From Agrobacterium vitis (GTDB lineage Bacteria > Pseudomonadota > Alphaproteobacteria > Rhizobiales > Rhizobiaceae): a stretch of DNA of 64,000 nucleotides. The stretch lies in NCBI RefSeq assembly GCF_013337045.2, contig NZ_CP118259.1, positions 868,001 to 932,000 of the forward strand, in the 5' to 3' direction. Made by a program: the position numbers and the translations under genes. How positions within the stretch are numbered: the stretch's first letter is position 1; each line of letters begins with the position of its first letter. The notes below the pieces were generated by a model. It was not told where the DNA came from and made no database searches. It saw nothing but the letters and a program-made list of their open reading frames with translations. Below are positions 48,519-58,932 of the stretch, in pieces.

Positions 48519-49072
48519 CACCTGTCCTTTTCCCATGCCGCAGCGATCCAATGGCGCGCGGCACCCTCTGAATTATCGTGTTCAGGGTCTACCGTTAAAA
48601 ACACGCATGTTTTTTTCCTGGTAAACTCTGCAGCATAATTTCTTAAATCAGCATTGATTCAAAGAATTATGCAGCGGGCACAGCATATTGGAGAATTCCC
48701 GCTTCCAAGTGAAGCGCAGAATGCCCCCTTTTTACTTCCAGGCATTTCCACCACAAAGCCGCACCGCACCTTTGCAGAAAATGCTTTATTGCAGGATCGA
48801 TTGCACAAACCCTGCGGCGAAACAATGGCTTTTCCAGAAGAAACGGCGCTTCAACCAAGGGTGCGGCAGCGTTTCTTATAAAAATTCATCTGTTCTATGG
48901 CATCTGGCCGAAAAGCGGGAACCGGATTTTGAAAAATCCGATGGGGAAATAAAAACCAACAGCGTCGTGCATGTTCAAGTCTCCGCATGATGCTATTGAT
49001 ATTTTGGATGAATAGGAATGCGGCCCGCTGCTTTCCAGGGAAAACAGCGGGCCTTTTAAAAGGCGAGACAGA
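48519..49072. other. Long spacer between lptD and surA
   Basis: 554 bp without a supported gene inside an otherwise tightly packed operon. It holds an inverted repeat at 48632-48674 (gcataatt/aattatgc arms), a partial dispersed repeat at 48910-48930 with a small palindrome (ggattttgaaaaatcc) and the strong hairpin at 49022-49053. Parts are AT-rich. SurA probably has its own promoter here. Confidence 0.6.
49022..49053. terminator. Strong inverted repeat after lptD
   Basis: ggcccgctg and cagcgggcc pair perfectly over nine bases with a 14-base loop, 20 bp beyond the lptD stop. The T-run lies on the plus-strand side (ttttaaaa), so it is not a textbook minus-strand terminator, but it separates lptD from surA. 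Confidence 0.6.
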
Positions 49073-51406
49073 TCAATTGAATCCGGTGACGTCGGTATCG
49101 CCTACTTTGACATCGCCCAACGTGCGGAATGTCAGGCGGGCGCCGATGGACCAGTCATTGGCGGATTCGTCGTCGTCCTTGTTCTTGTAGACGATGGAGA
49201 AGATCGTGCAATCGTCGGCATAGGACACGCCGATGCCATAGCGGTTGATATTGTCCTTCTTCACATCCCAGGTAATCGAACCGAACACCGACCAGAAATC
49301 ACCGACCTTGACCGAGCTGGCATTTTGTATCTCTTCGCGGTCGTAATCATAGCCGTAATTAGGCTGTGCCGCGATCTGAGTGTAAATGAAATTCGTTTGC
49401 AGTCGGTCGTTGTGATAACCGATAGCCGAATCCGTCCGTTCGACCTCAAAGGTCTTTTCATCGAACCGTGCATTGACCGAGGTGGAAATGCCGTAGGGCG
49501 TGTCCAGTCCGACCATGCCGACATAATCGGATACTGCGGTTTCCAGGCCCGATTCGTTGCCAGCATAGACCAGATCCGAGGAGGCGAAGGAGTTCTTGCC
49601 GGCCAGTTGGTAGGACTGCCCGAAGATACTGCGCATCGTATAGCCGCTGTCGAACGAGCCGGTATAGCGCAGGCCGACATTGGCACGCGTGCCGCCTTCA
49701 ACCCGGTCATAGCCGGAGAACTTGTCGCGCTCAAACAGGTTGCTGGCGTCGAAGACGAAGCTTTGCGCATCTTCATTCGTCAGCCTGCCGGCCTGTTGCT
49801 CGTCAGGCCGCACGAAGACCTGGGCAATTGGCTCGATCACATGCGTGCTGCCCGGAGCGCTGAGCAGCCACGGATAGCGAACTTCAAGCCCGGCCGTTAC
49901 CATCGAACGGGTTACGCCTGTTGTGTCGTTGTAATTGCCGGAATAGCTGGAGCCCGGCGCATCCATGTTATTGCCAAAGGCATCGCCACGTGCGGCAAGG
50001 ATAGGTGTCAGCAATACGCCCTGCGGTGTATCGAAGGTGCGCTTCCATTCCATTTCACCGGTCAGGCGGGTCGTATTGCCCTTCAGTCCGCTGAAACGCT
50101 GGTTGCCATTGTTCAGGTTGAGAATATCGCTGTTATAGCGCGTCAGGGCCGTGAAATTGACGGTTGCCGACAATTCGCCGCCCATGAACGGTTCCGGCGC
50201 ATAATAGCTGTAGTCGATGGTCGGGGTGACAATCGGCTGCTTGCGCTCGGCGACATCCTTACTGTCGGCATCCTGGATGTCGAAGTAATAGGCGCGCATG
50301 TCAAAAGAATTACGATCCCCCAACCCGGTCAGATAGACCTGATTGGTATGGGTTTTCTGGTTGAAACCTTCCAGGTCGTAGGTGCGTGAGAAATTGTTGT
50401 CGCTCTCCAGCATCACGTCCCAGCCGAAGCTCCAGCGGGGATTGATATCGAATTTGCCGGTCGAGCCGACCATGCCGCGGAAGTCCTTCTCGGCATCCGT
50501 GGTGCCGCTGTCGAACTTGCCCGGATTCAACTGGTTGATGCCAGCAAAGCGCAGCGTCGCCAATCCATCCTCGAACTGATGGCGCACTTCGGTATCGATC
50601 AGCACGCCCTGGCTGGTAAAGCCGCCCAGCTTGATCGTGGCATCGGTCTGCGGGGAAATCGCCCAGTAATAGGGAACAATGACCCCAAACCCGAGTTTCT
50701 GAGTCGTGCTGAATTCAGGAAACAGGAAGCCCGACTTACGCTTGACGGTATTGTCGGGAACCTCGATTGACGGGATCAGAGCAATCGACTTGCCGAACAG
50801 CTGGAAGCGTGCATTTTCGAGACGGATTGTATGGGTCTTGCCATTCTGGATGACCCGTTCCGCCTTGATCTGCCAGAAAGGCGCACGTCCCTGTTCTGCA
50901 CACGGCAGGCAGGCAGTGTAGACGCCCTTGTAGAGGATCATCTGGTCGCCATTGACCCGCTCGCCCTTTTGGGCAGCAATGCGGGTATTATCAGTCGTTT
51001 CCACCCGCAGGCTGTTGACGAAGCCGTTGGCGAAATCGTCGGTGACGTCCATCTTGTCGGCATAGATGCGGTTACCATCAGGCTCTATCAGTTCGATATT
51101 GCCATAGGCCATCATCCGACCGGTCTTCTGGTCGTATTCGACGCGCTTGGATACCATCTGGTAGCCGGCGTAATTTATCTGGACGCCGCCGACCGCAGTC
51201 ACCTTCTGGGCGTCCTTATCATATGTCATTTCATTCGCTGCGAGCATGAGCTTCGCATCGGCGGGAATTTTCGGTGACACCAAACCATTGCTGGAGGCAG
51301 ACTGTGCATAAGCAAAAGGCACAGGAACGAGGGTCGCACCAAAGGCGACGCCTGCCAGCAGGGCTGTGAAAAGCCGTTTTATATTTCCGCGGTCAATTGC
51401 CGCCAC
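49073..51406 (-). CDS. lptD: LPS-assembly protein LptD
   Basis: A 777-residue outer-membrane protein that inserts LPS into the outer leaflet. It starts at GTG directly on the lptG stop (one-base overlap, GGAGG seven bases ahead). A signal peptide ends at PFAYAQS; residues ~50-160 are the OstA/LptA-like jellyroll (LMLAANEMTYDKDAQKVTAV, then ELIEPDGNRIYADKMDVTDD); the rest is a long beta-barrel rich in aromatic strand ends, closing with TFRTLGDVKVGDTDVTGFN. Confidence 0.95.
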   Translation of the reverse strand: MAAIDRGNIKRLFTALLAGVAFGATLVPVPFAYAQSASSNGLVSPKIPADAKLMLAANEMTYDKDAQKVTAVGGVQINYAGYQMVSKRVEYDQKTGRMMAYGNIELIEPDGNRIYADKMDVTDDFANGFVNSLRVETTDNTRIAAQKGERVNGDQMILYKGVYTACLPCAEQGRAPFWQIKAERVIQNGKTHTIRLENARFQLFGKSIALIPSIEVPDNTVKRKSGFLFPEFSTTQKLGFGVIVPYYWAISPQTDATIKLGGFTSQGVLIDTEVRHQFEDGLATLRFAGINQLNPGKFDSGTTDAEKDFRGMVGSTGKFDINPRWSFGWDVMLESDNNFSRTYDLEGFNQKTHTNQVYLTGLGDRNSFDMRAYYFDIQDADSKDVAERKQPIVTPTIDYSYYAPEPFMGGELSATVNFTALTRYNSDILNLNNGNQRFSGLKGNTTRLTGEMEWKRTFDTPQGVLLTPILAARGDAFGNNMDAPGSSYSGNYNDTTGVTRSMVTAGLEVRYPWLLSAPGSTHVIEPIAQVFVRPDEQQAGRLTNEDAQSFVFDASNLFERDKFSGYDRVEGGTRANVGLRYTGSFDSGYTMRSIFGQSYQLAGKNSFASSDLVYAGNESGLETAVSDYVGMVGLDTPYGISTSVNARFDEKTFEVERTDSAIGYHNDRLQTNFIYTQIAAQPNYGYDYDREEIQNASSVKVGDFWSVFGSITWDVKKDNINRYGIGVSYADDCTIFSIVYKNKDDDESANDWSIGARLTFRTLGDVKVGDTDVTGFN

Positions 51407-52494
51407 TAACCATCCTCCTGATGAAGCAGGATCGTCGCCCCGAGCGCTGTCGCAACGATGACAGGAACCCAGGTCGCAACGAACGGAGGCACAACGCCAC
51501 TGCTTCCGAACGCCTTCACGAGCACTGTCGCCACATAAAGCACGAAGCCCGAAATGATTCCACCCAGAATCACGGAACGTGACTGGTTGAACCGGCTGAA
51601 TTTGAGAGAAACAGTTGCAGCAATCAGAGTCATCGCAACGAAAAGGAAGGGAGTGGACAGCAGCGTATGAAACTGCGTTTCCAGATTCTTCGTTGAGACG
51701 CCGTAGGATTTGGCAACTGCGATTTTCTGAGAAAGTTCATAAAAAGCAACAGTATCCGGCTGTGCGAGACGCTCCTGTACAAATTCCTGTTTCAAATTGG
51801 TGCTAACTTGTGCCGAAGCCTCCCGCTTGGGTGGTTCGTTCGGCTTGGTCTCTACGACATCCTTAAGCAACCAGTAACCATCTTGCAACTTCGCTGTGCG
51901 TGCATCCTGACGGGAGGTGATTCGACCCTGGCCGTCGAAGTGGATGAACACCGCCTGCATCAGCAACGTACCGTCTTCCAGAACCGAGGTCGCGCCGATG
52001 ATCGTGTCTTCCTTGCCGGTGATCTGGCGCATCCACGGCACGGAGTTCTTGTTGTTGCTGGCTTTGCCGGGGTCGCTGTATTCGGCTTCCAGTGTCGCGG
52101 CCTGTTTCTGGCCGAGCGCGGCAAGCGGATTGATCAGCAGGGATGTGGCGCAGCCGAGCAGGAAAGCGCCCAGCAGGAAGGGGAACATGAACTGCCAGAC
52201 CGAAATGCCTGCGGCACGCGCAATCACCAATTCCGAGCGCCTGTTCAGGGTGATCAGGGTCACCATCCCGGAAAACAGTGCGATGAAGGGTACGGTTTGC
52301 TGGAGCAGCAGCGGCAGGCGCATCAGCGTCAGCAGGAAGACGCCGAACAGCGAGGATTGTTCGTTGTCGGAGAACCGGCCGCTGACCTCACTGAAGTCGA
52401 TCAGGAAAATGATCGCGGCGACGCCGACCACGAACCAGAACACGGTGATCGCATAGCGCTTGAGAAAATAGCGGCTGAGCGTGTTGAGCATCAT
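51406..52494 (-). CDS. lptG: LPS export permease LptG
   Basis: A 362-residue inner-membrane protein of the YjgP/YjgQ family, half of the LptF-LptG channel that lifts LPS toward LptD. The N-terminal MLNTLSRYFLKRYAITVFWF, the following helices, a ~150-residue periplasmic part and three C-terminal helices (FVAMTLIAATVSLKFSRFNQ) fit the family. It overlaps lptF by ATGA and lptD by one base. Confidence 0.94.
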   Translation of the reverse strand: MMLNTLSRYFLKRYAITVFWFVVGVAAIIFLIDFSEVSGRFSDNEQSSLFGVFLLTLMRLPLLLQQTVPFIALFSGMVTLITLNRRSELVIARAAGISVWQFMFPFLLGAFLLGCATSLLINPLAALGQKQAATLEAEYSDPGKASNNKNSVPWMRQITGKEDTIIGATSVLEDGTLLMQAVFIHFDGQGRITSRQDARTAKLQDGYWLLKDVVETKPNEPPKREASAQVSTNLKQEFVQERLAQPDTVAFYELSQKIAVAKSYGVSTKNLETQFHTLLSTPFLFVAMTLIAATVSLKFSRFNQSRSVILGGIISGFVLYVATVLVKAFGSSGVVPPFVATWVPVIVATALGATILLHQEDG

Positions 52495-53675
52495 ACGCTG
52501 CCTCCATTGTCCCGGCCGTTCGCGCTATTGGAAGAAAAGCGCCGCTGAAAGGCCAACCGTGTCGTGTCGATCATACGACGCAAGGGTTCTGGCAATTGCG
52601 ATTTCTTCTGTCGCATGAGCATCAGGGTGGCAATCGCCGCGCTGGCGAGCGGTGTCGCATACATCAACACGATGAAGGCGGCATTCGATTCGGACTTGTT
52701 GGCGGCATAGAATGTCAACCAGCGCAGGATAAGCGCAAGGGTCAATGCCGAGACCATGGGATGCAGCCGTGCCTCTCGGTGGGAGCGCGCATCGCCAGCG
52801 ATGGCCAGCGAAATCAGCGCGAAGGCAAACGGCAGGAGCCATTCGGTCATGCGCTTGTGCAGTTCCGCCCGGTATTCGCCCGGGTGATCCTTGTAATCGT
52901 CGTCATTTGTATCTGGATTGAGCAGAAAGCCCAGGCTGCGGTCGCTCGGCCGCATCTTTGCCTTGCCACGGGTTTCCGTCAGGTCGGACAGGTCGAAGGC
53001 ATAGGAATCAAAGCGAACGATTGAAACCGTACCACCCGGTGCTTTGCGCTGGACCTCGCCGTCATGCATGATCAGGGCGGTCCCCGTCTCATCCACCGCG
53101 CCTTCGCGGGCATAATAGATCAGCGAATAGGCCGGGTCACGGTAATCGGCAACGAACAGGCCCTTCAGCACGCGTCCGGCCAGCCGCTGCGAAATCTGCA
53201 CATAGAGACCATCTTCCACCTTGCGGAAGGTTTTTTCCTCGATCACCGTCGATAGAAGGTCAGCATAGGCATTGGCGATCATCTGACGCGCCGCCACTTT
53301 CACCTTTGGCTGCACTTCATTGGTGATAACAAGCGTTATGACGCTGATGGCCAGCGCAAACAGCAGGATCGGTCGCAGAATGACCGCGCGAGATGCACCA
53401 GCGGCGTCGATGACGGCCAGCTCGGAATCGTTGTTCATCGCCGTCAGGCTTTGGGTAATGCCAATAACCAGCGCGAATGGCATAACGATGGGAATGATGG
53501 TGGGAAGGATCAACGTTGCCAGTGTGGCGAAGGAGCCGATCGACTGCCCGGTATCGGTCACGAGATTGATGCGTGCCAGCACCTGCGTTGTCCAGATGAT
53601 CGCCAGCACGGGCAGAAGTGCCGTCAGGAACATCTGCGCGACACGCCGCAATATATAGGACTCAAGAAGCTTCAT
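52491..53675 (-). CDS. lptF: LPS export permease LptF
   Basis: A 394-residue YjgP/YjgQ family permease. MKLLESYILRRVAQMFLTAL is the typical amphipathic start leading into the first helix; a central periplasmic domain and C-terminal helices follow, and the last ~50 residues are cytoplasmic and basic. AGGA lies six bases before ATG 53675. First gene of the lptF-lptG-lptD-surA-pdxA-rsmA series, which links LPS transport with outer-membrane chaperoning. Confidence 0.94.
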   Translation of the reverse strand: MKLLESYILRRVAQMFLTALLPVLAIIWTTQVLARINLVTDTGQSIGSFATLATLILPTIIPIVMPFALVIGITQSLTAMNNDSELAVIDAAGASRAVILRPILLFALAISVITLVITNEVQPKVKVAARQMIANAYADLLSTVIEEKTFRKVEDGLYVQISQRLAGRVLKGLFVADYRDPAYSLIYYAREGAVDETGTALIMHDGEVQRKAPGGTVSIVRFDSYAFDLSDLTETRGKAKMRPSDRSLGFLLNPDTNDDDYKDHPGEYRAELHKRMTEWLLPFAFALISLAIAGDARSHREARLHPMVSALTLALILRWLTFYAANKSESNAAFIVLMYATPLASAAIATLMLMRQKKSQLPEPLRRMIDTTRLAFQRRFSSNSANGRDNGGSV

Positions 53676-53801
53676 GCCGGATCCTGCCAATAGCGCCTAT
53701 TTGCCCATCGTCAGGGCAAAACACAAGAGCCGATGCTTCAATCACCTGTGCAGGACTTTTTAATGATGCTTCTCGGCAACAGGCGGATTTACGTGCCTGA
53801 T

Positions 53802-54608
53802 TTAAAGATGGGGCTGGTTTCTGGCCCGCAAAAGCCCGCACCCGTTTGCCACCGCAAAGACGATGGCAAAGATAACAGGGGAAGATAGCCAGCCCAGAAC
53901 CACGTCGGACAGGTAATGTGCTCCGAAGGCTAGCCGCAGCAGGGGCGAGGCAAACGACGCGAAGACCAGCGGCCAGCCGATGCGACGGCGCCAGGTGGCT
54001 GGCAGCAGGGGAACGATGCAGATGATCCAGCCTGCACCGGCGGCTTCGCCGGAAATGAAGGAACAGTTCTGGTCGCAGGCACCGGCAAAATTGCCCGCCG
54101 GTTCAAACCCATAGGGTCCGCCGAAAAACACGGTCTGATTGGGGCGTGGCCGACCGGACATGTCCTTCAAAAACACATTGACCAGCAGATAGGGGCCGAT
54201 GGCCGTTGCCAGCAGCGACAGAACCAGCTTGACGATCTGTTCCTGCTGCCAGGCGGCGCGCGGCTGACACAGCTTGACGATCAGCGCTACCAGCACACCG
54301 ACGCCAACCACATGCGGCATGTAGAACAGGATTTGCCTGATCGCCTTCAGGACTGGCTCGCGCGCAATGGGAAAGCCGCCGCAGATCGTGTTTGCCTCAT
54401 GCGCCGTGCAATTGCCGGCGCGAAAGAACAATTCCGACACCGCGATATCGAAGCCGGGGGCTGAATAGAACACCACCAGCAGCATCACCCAGACGGTGGA
54501 TAGCAAGGCGGCGGTGGTAAAGGAGGCCCTGGTGAGATTGGGAATACGACAGTGCCGTCCAAAGATATCCGTGACGGTCAGTTGGGGTTTGCGGGCACTG
54601 GTCTTCAT
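53802..54608 (-). CDS. PAP2-family membrane phosphatase, possibly lipid A-related
   Basis: A 268-residue membrane protein with about six hydrophobic segments. The three PAP2 phosphatase motifs are visible: KDMSGRPRP, CSFISGEAAG and RLAFGAHYLSDVVLG. Two Cys-containing periplasmic loops (FRAGNCTAHEANTICGG, GACDQNCS) may be disulphide-bonded. LpxE/LpxF-type lipid A phosphatases belong to this family and the gene lies just upstream of the LPS transport genes, so lipid A or undecaprenyl-phosphate dephosphorylation is plausible. ATG 54608 is preferred over a 43-codon longer frame. Confidence 0.82.
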   Translation of the reverse strand: MKTSARKPQLTVTDIFGRHCRIPNLTRASFTTAALLSTVWVMLLVVFYSAPGFDIAVSELFFRAGNCTAHEANTICGGFPIAREPVLKAIRQILFYMPHVVGVGVLVALIVKLCQPRAAWQQEQIVKLVLSLLATAIGPYLLVNVFLKDMSGRPRPNQTVFFGGPYGFEPAGNFAGACDQNCSFISGEAAGAGWIICIVPLLPATWRRRIGWPLVFASFASPLLRLAFGAHYLSDVVLGWLSSPVIFAIVFAVANGCGLLRARNQPHL

Positions 54609-54963
54609 CGTCAAACTCTTGAGGCTCGTCACAACTCGGGCTTGCCCCGGTTCTGGCTCGCCCCGGTGCTGATTTGCATCATAGCTAATGCTTATAGATG
54701 TTATAAGACAAAGACCAGTTGCGGGCAGGCCACGCATTACAAATCTTTACTCTGCTCATGGGTCTGAAGCGGCCAAATTAGGGTCTATCGGGCATGTGGA
54801 ATTGTGATCGACGTCGACAGGGGCGGCGTTGGCAAAGCGCTTCTTTGATCGGGAGTGAGGACAAGGGGGCGAGCCCTGTTGCAATCATGCGTAAAACCGA
54901 CATGATCGGCGCCCAGAGCAAATCGTGACAATCGCGATAAAACATGCAGTGCCGGAGTAAGCC
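54609..54963. other. Divergent intergenic region PAP2 phosphatase / pepA
   Basis: About 355 bp that must hold both promoters. No gene, clear palindrome or repeat was seen. Confidence 0.5.
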
Positions 54964-56457
54964 ATGTCCATGAAACTGGAAATTTCCTTTGCCCCATCCG
55001 CCTTAATCGAGACGGGTCTGGTTCTCAGCCTGAAGGAGGCCGAGGCCTCCTTGCCAGCCGGGGCGGCCACGGTCGATCCGTCCGGAATTTTCGTGAAGGC
55101 TGCCGCAACGGCTAAGTTCAAGGCCAAGGCCATGTCGGTTCTCGACATTATCGCGCCAACCGGTTCGCCGGCGGATCGGCTGATCGTCATCGGGGCTGGT
55201 AAGGCCGCCGACCTCGTCGATCATGACTGGCTGCGTCTGGGCGGTGCGGCTGCTGCCAATCTGAAAGGCTCGGAGACAGTAACAATCTTTCTCGATGCGG
55301 ATGGGCTGGCCGTGACGGCGCAGGCCGTGCGGGATTTTGCCATCGGCATGCTGCTGCGCGCCTATTCCTTCGACGACTACAAGACGAAGAAGAAAGACGA
55401 TGACGACAAGGCCCCGTCCGCCGTCCAGATCACCCTGGTAACTGCTGTGGCCGACGCTGCGGAACGGTTGTTTGCAGCTGAGGGCCGGGCAGTTGTCGAT
55501 GGTGTTCTTCTGGCGCGCAACCTCGTCAACTTGCCGGCCAATGTGCTGGGGCCGGTGGAATTTGCCGACCGCGCCAAGGCGCTGGAAGCGCTAGGCGTCG
55601 AGGTGGAAATTCTCACCGAAACCGAAATGGCCAGCCTTGGCATGGGTGCGCTTCTGGGTGTGGCCCAGGGCTCGGTCCGTCCGCCGCGCCTTGCTGTCAT
55701 GCAGTGGAAGGGCGGCTCGCCGGGTGGACAGCCCATTGCCTTTATCGGCAAGGGCGTGGTGTTCGACACCGGCGGCATTTCCATCAAGCCTGCGGGCGGT
55801 ATGGAAGATATGAAGGGTGACATGGGCGGTGCTGCAGCCGTTATCGGGTTGATGCACACGCTGGCGGCCCGCAAGGCCAAGGTCAACGCGGTCGGCATTC
55901 TCGGCCTTGTTGAAAACATGCCTGACGGTAATGCGCAGCGCCCCGGCGATATCGTCACCTCGATGTCCGGCCAGACCATCGAAGTGATTAATACGGATGC
56001 CGAAGGCCGTCTCGTGCTGTGCGACGCGCTGTGGTATTGCAACGACCGTTTCAAGCCTGCCTTGATGATCAATCTGGCGACGCTGACCGGCGCCATCCTG
56101 GTGGCGCTGGCCAATCTGCATGCCGGGCTGTTTTCCAATGACGATGCGCTGGCGGACAATCTGTTGAAGGCCGGTCTTTCCACCAATGAGCGTCTGTGGC
56201 GCATGCCGCTCGGCAAGGATTACGACAAGCTGATCGACAGCAAGTTCGCCGATATGAAAAATACCGGTGGCCGGCATGGCGGCGCAATCACGGCGGCGCA
56301 GTTCCTGAAGCGCTTTGTTGGCGACACGCCCTGGGCGCATCTCGACATTGCCGGTACGGCAATGGCCTCGCCGAAGGACGAGATCAATCAGTCCTGGGCG
56401 TCGGGCTTTGGTGTTCGCCTGCTCGACCAGTTGGTGCGTGATGCCTATGAAGCGTAA
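54964..56457 (+). CDS. pepA: Leucyl aminopeptidase (M17)
   Basis: A 497-residue hexameric two-metal aminopeptidase. VFIGKG-type strand and [20 protein letters not shown] hold the metal-binding Lys/Asp, and [16 protein letters not shown] is the M17 signature with further ligands. GGAG lies six bases before the ATG. Some PepA proteins also bind DNA. It precedes holC by 14 bp, a pairing common in proteobacteria, and is divergent from the LPS genes. Confidence 0.95.
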   Translation: MSMKLEISFAPSALIETGLVLSLKEAEASLPAGAATVDPSGIFVKAAATAKFKAKAMSVLDIIAPTGSPADRLIVIGAGKAADLVDHDWLRLGGAAAANLKGSETVTIFLDADGLAVTAQAVRDFAIGMLLRAYSFDDYKTKKKDDDDKAPSAVQITLVTAVADAAERLFAAEGRAVVDGVLLARNLVNLPANVLGPVEFADRAKALEALGVEVEILTETEMASLGMGALLGVAQGSVRPPRLAVMQWKGGSPGGQPIAFIGKGVVFDTGGISIKPAGGMEDMKGDMGGAAAVIGLMHTLAARKAKVNAVGILGLVENMPDGNAQRPGDIVTSMSGQTIEVINTDAEGRLVLCDALWYCNDRFKPALMINLATLTGAILVALANLHAGLFSNDDALADNLLKAGLSTNERLWRMPLGKDYDKLIDSKFADMKNTGGRHGGAITAAQFLKRFVGDTPWAHLDIAGTAMASPKDEINQSWASGFGVRLLDQLVRDAYEA

Positions 56458-56471
56458 GGGATAGCCCGGCC

Positions 56472-56921
56472 TTGACCGAGGTATTGTTCTATCACCTGAC
56501 CGAGACCCGGCTGGAGGATGCGCTTCCGGCGCTTTTGGAAAAAAGCGTCGAGCGCGGCTGGAAGGTTGGTGTGGAAATGCGCGATCCGGAGCGGTGTGAC
56601 CGGCTGGATCAGCATTTATGGACCTTTCGCGACGACAGTTTTCTGGCGCATGGCATCAGCACCGGCGAGCAGGCGGAGGCACAACCGATTCTTCTCTGCC
56701 TGTCCTCAGACAATCCGAATGGGGCGACGGTGCGCTTTTATATCGATGGCGCGGTGCCGGACCTGCCGCTTGTCTATGACCGGATCGTCTTCGTGTTCGA
56801 CGGCCATGATCAGGGCGAGTTGGAAACGGCAAGAAGCGAATGGAAACGGCTGAAGGGCGAGGGCCACGCGCTGACCTATTGGCAACAGAACAACCAAGGC
56901 CGATGGGAAAAGAAGGCTTGA
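56472..56921 (+). CDS. holC: DNA polymerase III chi subunit
   Basis: A 149-residue HolC starting at TTG. VLFYHLTETRLEDALPALLE begins it, followed by ALPALLEKSVERGWKVGV, DDSFLAHGIS and QPILLCLSSDNPNGATVRFY. Chi links the clamp loader to single-strand-binding protein. The assignment is supported by its position behind pepA. Confidence 0.93.
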   Translation: MTEVLFYHLTETRLEDALPALLEKSVERGWKVGVEMRDPERCDRLDQHLWTFRDDSFLAHGISTGEQAEAQPILLCLSSDNPNGATVRFYIDGAVPDLPLVYDRIVFVFDGHDQGELETARSEWKRLKGEGHALTYWQQNNQGRWEKKA

Positions 56922-56944
56922 GTTTGCCAGATAAAAGTGGACCC

Positions 56945-56968
56945 CGGTTTTCCCGATAAGATAAACGA
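56945..56968 (+). repeat. Dispersed 24-bp intergenic repeat, copy D
   Basis: Core cggttttcccgataagataa then acga, preceded by ataaaagtggaccc. It differs from copy A at three positions and lies 24 bp after holC, the same offset as copy B after fabF. Confidence 0.6.
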
Positions 56969-56971
56969 GAC

Positions 56972-57004
56972 ATTGACGCGGTTTCCCGCGTCAATGCGAT
57001 TTTT
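56972..57004 (+). terminator. Terminator between holC and the chemoreceptor gene
   Basis: attgacgcgg and ccgcgtcaat pair perfectly over ten bases around a tttc loop; the plus strand continues into gcgattttt. It lies between convergent genes and should end the pepA-holC transcript. Confidence 0.88.
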
Positions 57005-57024
57005 GGGACGCAAGCGTTTCTGGC

Positions 57025-58932
57025 TCAGGCCGCCTGACGTTTCTGTCTTTGGCGTGCCCCGCCAGCTTCCAGCTTGAAATGCGAGATCAGCCGGGCGAGG
57101 TTCTGGGCGTCATCGGCCAGCTGGTTGGTGCTCGCAGTGGTTTCTTCCACCATGGCGGCATTGCGTTGGGTGACTTGGTCCATCTGGCTGACGGCGGAAT
57201 TGACCTCTTGCAGCTTGAAGGACTGTTCCTTGGCGGCATTGGCGATCTGATGCACCTGCGCGTTGATATCCACCACATGATCGCGGATCTTGGAAAGCGC
57301 ATCGCCGGTGGCGGTGACGAGCCGCACGCCTGCATTGACTTCCTCGCCCGATTTGGTGATCAGCGATTTGATGTCCTTGGCAGCACCTGCCGAGCGTTGT
57401 GCCAATTCGCGTACTTCCTGGGCAACGACCGCAAAGCCCTTGCCGGCTTCACCGGCACGTGCCGCCTCGACGCCGGCATTCAGGGCAAGCAGGTTGGTCT
57501 GGAAGGCGATCTCGTCGATGACATTGATGATCTTGCCGATCTCGCCGGAGGCCTGCTCGATCCGGCCCATGGCCGAGACGGCGTCATGGACGACGGAGGC
57601 CGACTGCTCGGTGCTGCGGCGGGCTTCATCCACCATGCGGCTGGTCTGCTGGGCGCGATCATTGGAGGAATGCACCGCCGTGGTGATTTCTTCCAAGGCG
57701 GAGGAGGTTTCCTCAAGGGTGGCTGCCTGTTGCTCGGTGCGCTTGGCCAGGTCGTCCGAGGCAAACCGCAATTCGCCGGAGCCGGAATTGATCATGTCGA
57801 TGGAGGAGCGCACTTCGCCGACAATGCCCCGCAATGCGGACATCGTCCCGTTGACATTCTGCTGCAACTCGGCAAACGCGCCATGGAACTGGCCGCGCAT
57901 CGTGTCGGTGAGGTCGCCATCCGAGAGGGCGGCGACGATGCGGCGGGTCTCGCCAAGGCCGGTATCGATCGACTGCACCAGTTTATTCATGGATGAGGCA
58001 AAGGCGTTCAGATCTTCGAAATCGAAATCCCGGGTGATCCGCTGGCTGAAGTCGCCGACGACGGCGGCAGCGACCACTTCGCCGATACTGTCGCGCAATT
58101 CATCGGACTTCTGCCGCATATGCAATTCCTGGGCATTCATCATCTGCACACGCAGGCCGTTCTGCTTGAAGATTTCGAGCGCCCGGGCCATGTCGCCGAT
58201 CTCGTTGCCACGCTCCAGATAGAGCACTTCGGTTTGAAGATTACCGTCGGCCAGGCGACGCATGGACCGGGTCAGCCGTTCGATGGGGTTGGACACACCC
58301 TTGAAGACGAAAACCATCGCGCCAATTCCGGCCGCCGCTCCCAGCGCCAGCACCAGTCCATTGAGCAGCAGCGAGAGCCGGAAGGCCGCGGCGGCATTCT
58401 CATACATCCGGTTGGCCGCATCGACATTGGCGTCCCGGAAGATATCGGCCTGTTCGTCCATAGCGTTATAGGCACGGACCATGTCTCCGGTCAGCAATGC
58501 CGCAGCCTTGTCCTTTTCACCTTTGGACGAATAGGCCACCATCTGATTGTGCAGCGTGACATAAGACGCCATGGCCAGCTTGAAGGCATCATAGGCCTTG
58601 CGCTCTTCAGGTAGCGAGATCAGCGTTTCATAGGTTTTCATCCGCTTGTCCAGCTTCTGCATTTCAGTCTTCAGTGCGTCGTCGGCCTCGCGGATGGCCT
58701 GGGGTGTCGTGCTCAGAATATGGCGCATTTCAAGGCCACGCAGATTGGCAAGCGAAATGTTGAGGCGATTGGTAATATCGACCGACGGAACGGCGTCCTT
58801 CGCCAATCCCTCGACATTGTCAAACACGCCGGACATGGACGATAGGGCAAAGCAGCCCTGGAGGAGAAGGAGCAACATCAGGCCACTAAACGCGCTGGCC
58901 AGCGATGTCTTGAGCGAGAAATTCAGATGCAT
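57025..58932 (-). CDS. Methyl-accepting chemotaxis protein
   Basis: A 635-residue chemoreceptor. Two membrane helices (residues ~8-30 and ~190-215) flank a periplasmic four-helix sensor of about 160 residues; a HAMP domain follows, a second HAMP-like segment lies around residues 300-375, and the signalling hairpin has its tip at [28 protein letters not shown] sequence ([19 protein letters not shown]). The C-terminus RQRQKRQAA lacks a CheR-binding pentapeptide. Ligand unknown. ATG 58932 ([15 protein letters not shown]) is chosen; 23 codons upstream are unlike the family. Convergent with holC. Confidence 0.93.
   Translation of the reverse strand: MHLNFSLKTSLASAFSGLMLLLLLQGCFALSSMSGVFDNVEGLAKDAVPSVDITNRLNISLANLRGLEMRHILSTTPQAIREADDALKTEMQKLDKRMKTYETLISLPEERKAYDAFKLAMASYVTLHNQMVAYSSKGEKDKAAALLTGDMVRAYNAMDEQADIFRDANVDAANRMYENAAAAFRLSLLLNGLVLALGAAAGIGAMVFVFKGVSNPIERLTRSMRRLADGNLQTEVLYLERGNEIGDMARALEIFKQNGLRVQMMNAQELHMRQKSDELRDSIGEVVAAAVVGDFSQRITRDFDFEDLNAFASSMNKLVQSIDTGLGETRRIVAALSDGDLTDTMRGQFHGAFAELQQNVNGTMSALRGIVGEVRSSIDMINSGSGELRFASDDLAKRTEQQAATLEETSSALEEITTAVHSSNDRAQQTSRMVDEARRSTEQSASVVHDAVSAMGRIEQASGEIGKIINVIDEIAFQTNLLALNAGVEAARAGEAGKGFAVVAQEVRELAQRSAGAAKDIKSLITKSGEEVNAGVRLVTATGDALSKIRDHVVDINAQVHQIANAAKEQSFKLQEVNSAVSQMDQVTQRNAAMVEETTASTNQLADDAQNLARLISHFKLEAGGARQRQKRQAA

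Noticed and set aside
57049..58222. Two long plus-strand frames opposite the chemoreceptor gene
   Set aside because: The receptor is certain; periodic coiled-coil coding produces long open antisense frames.
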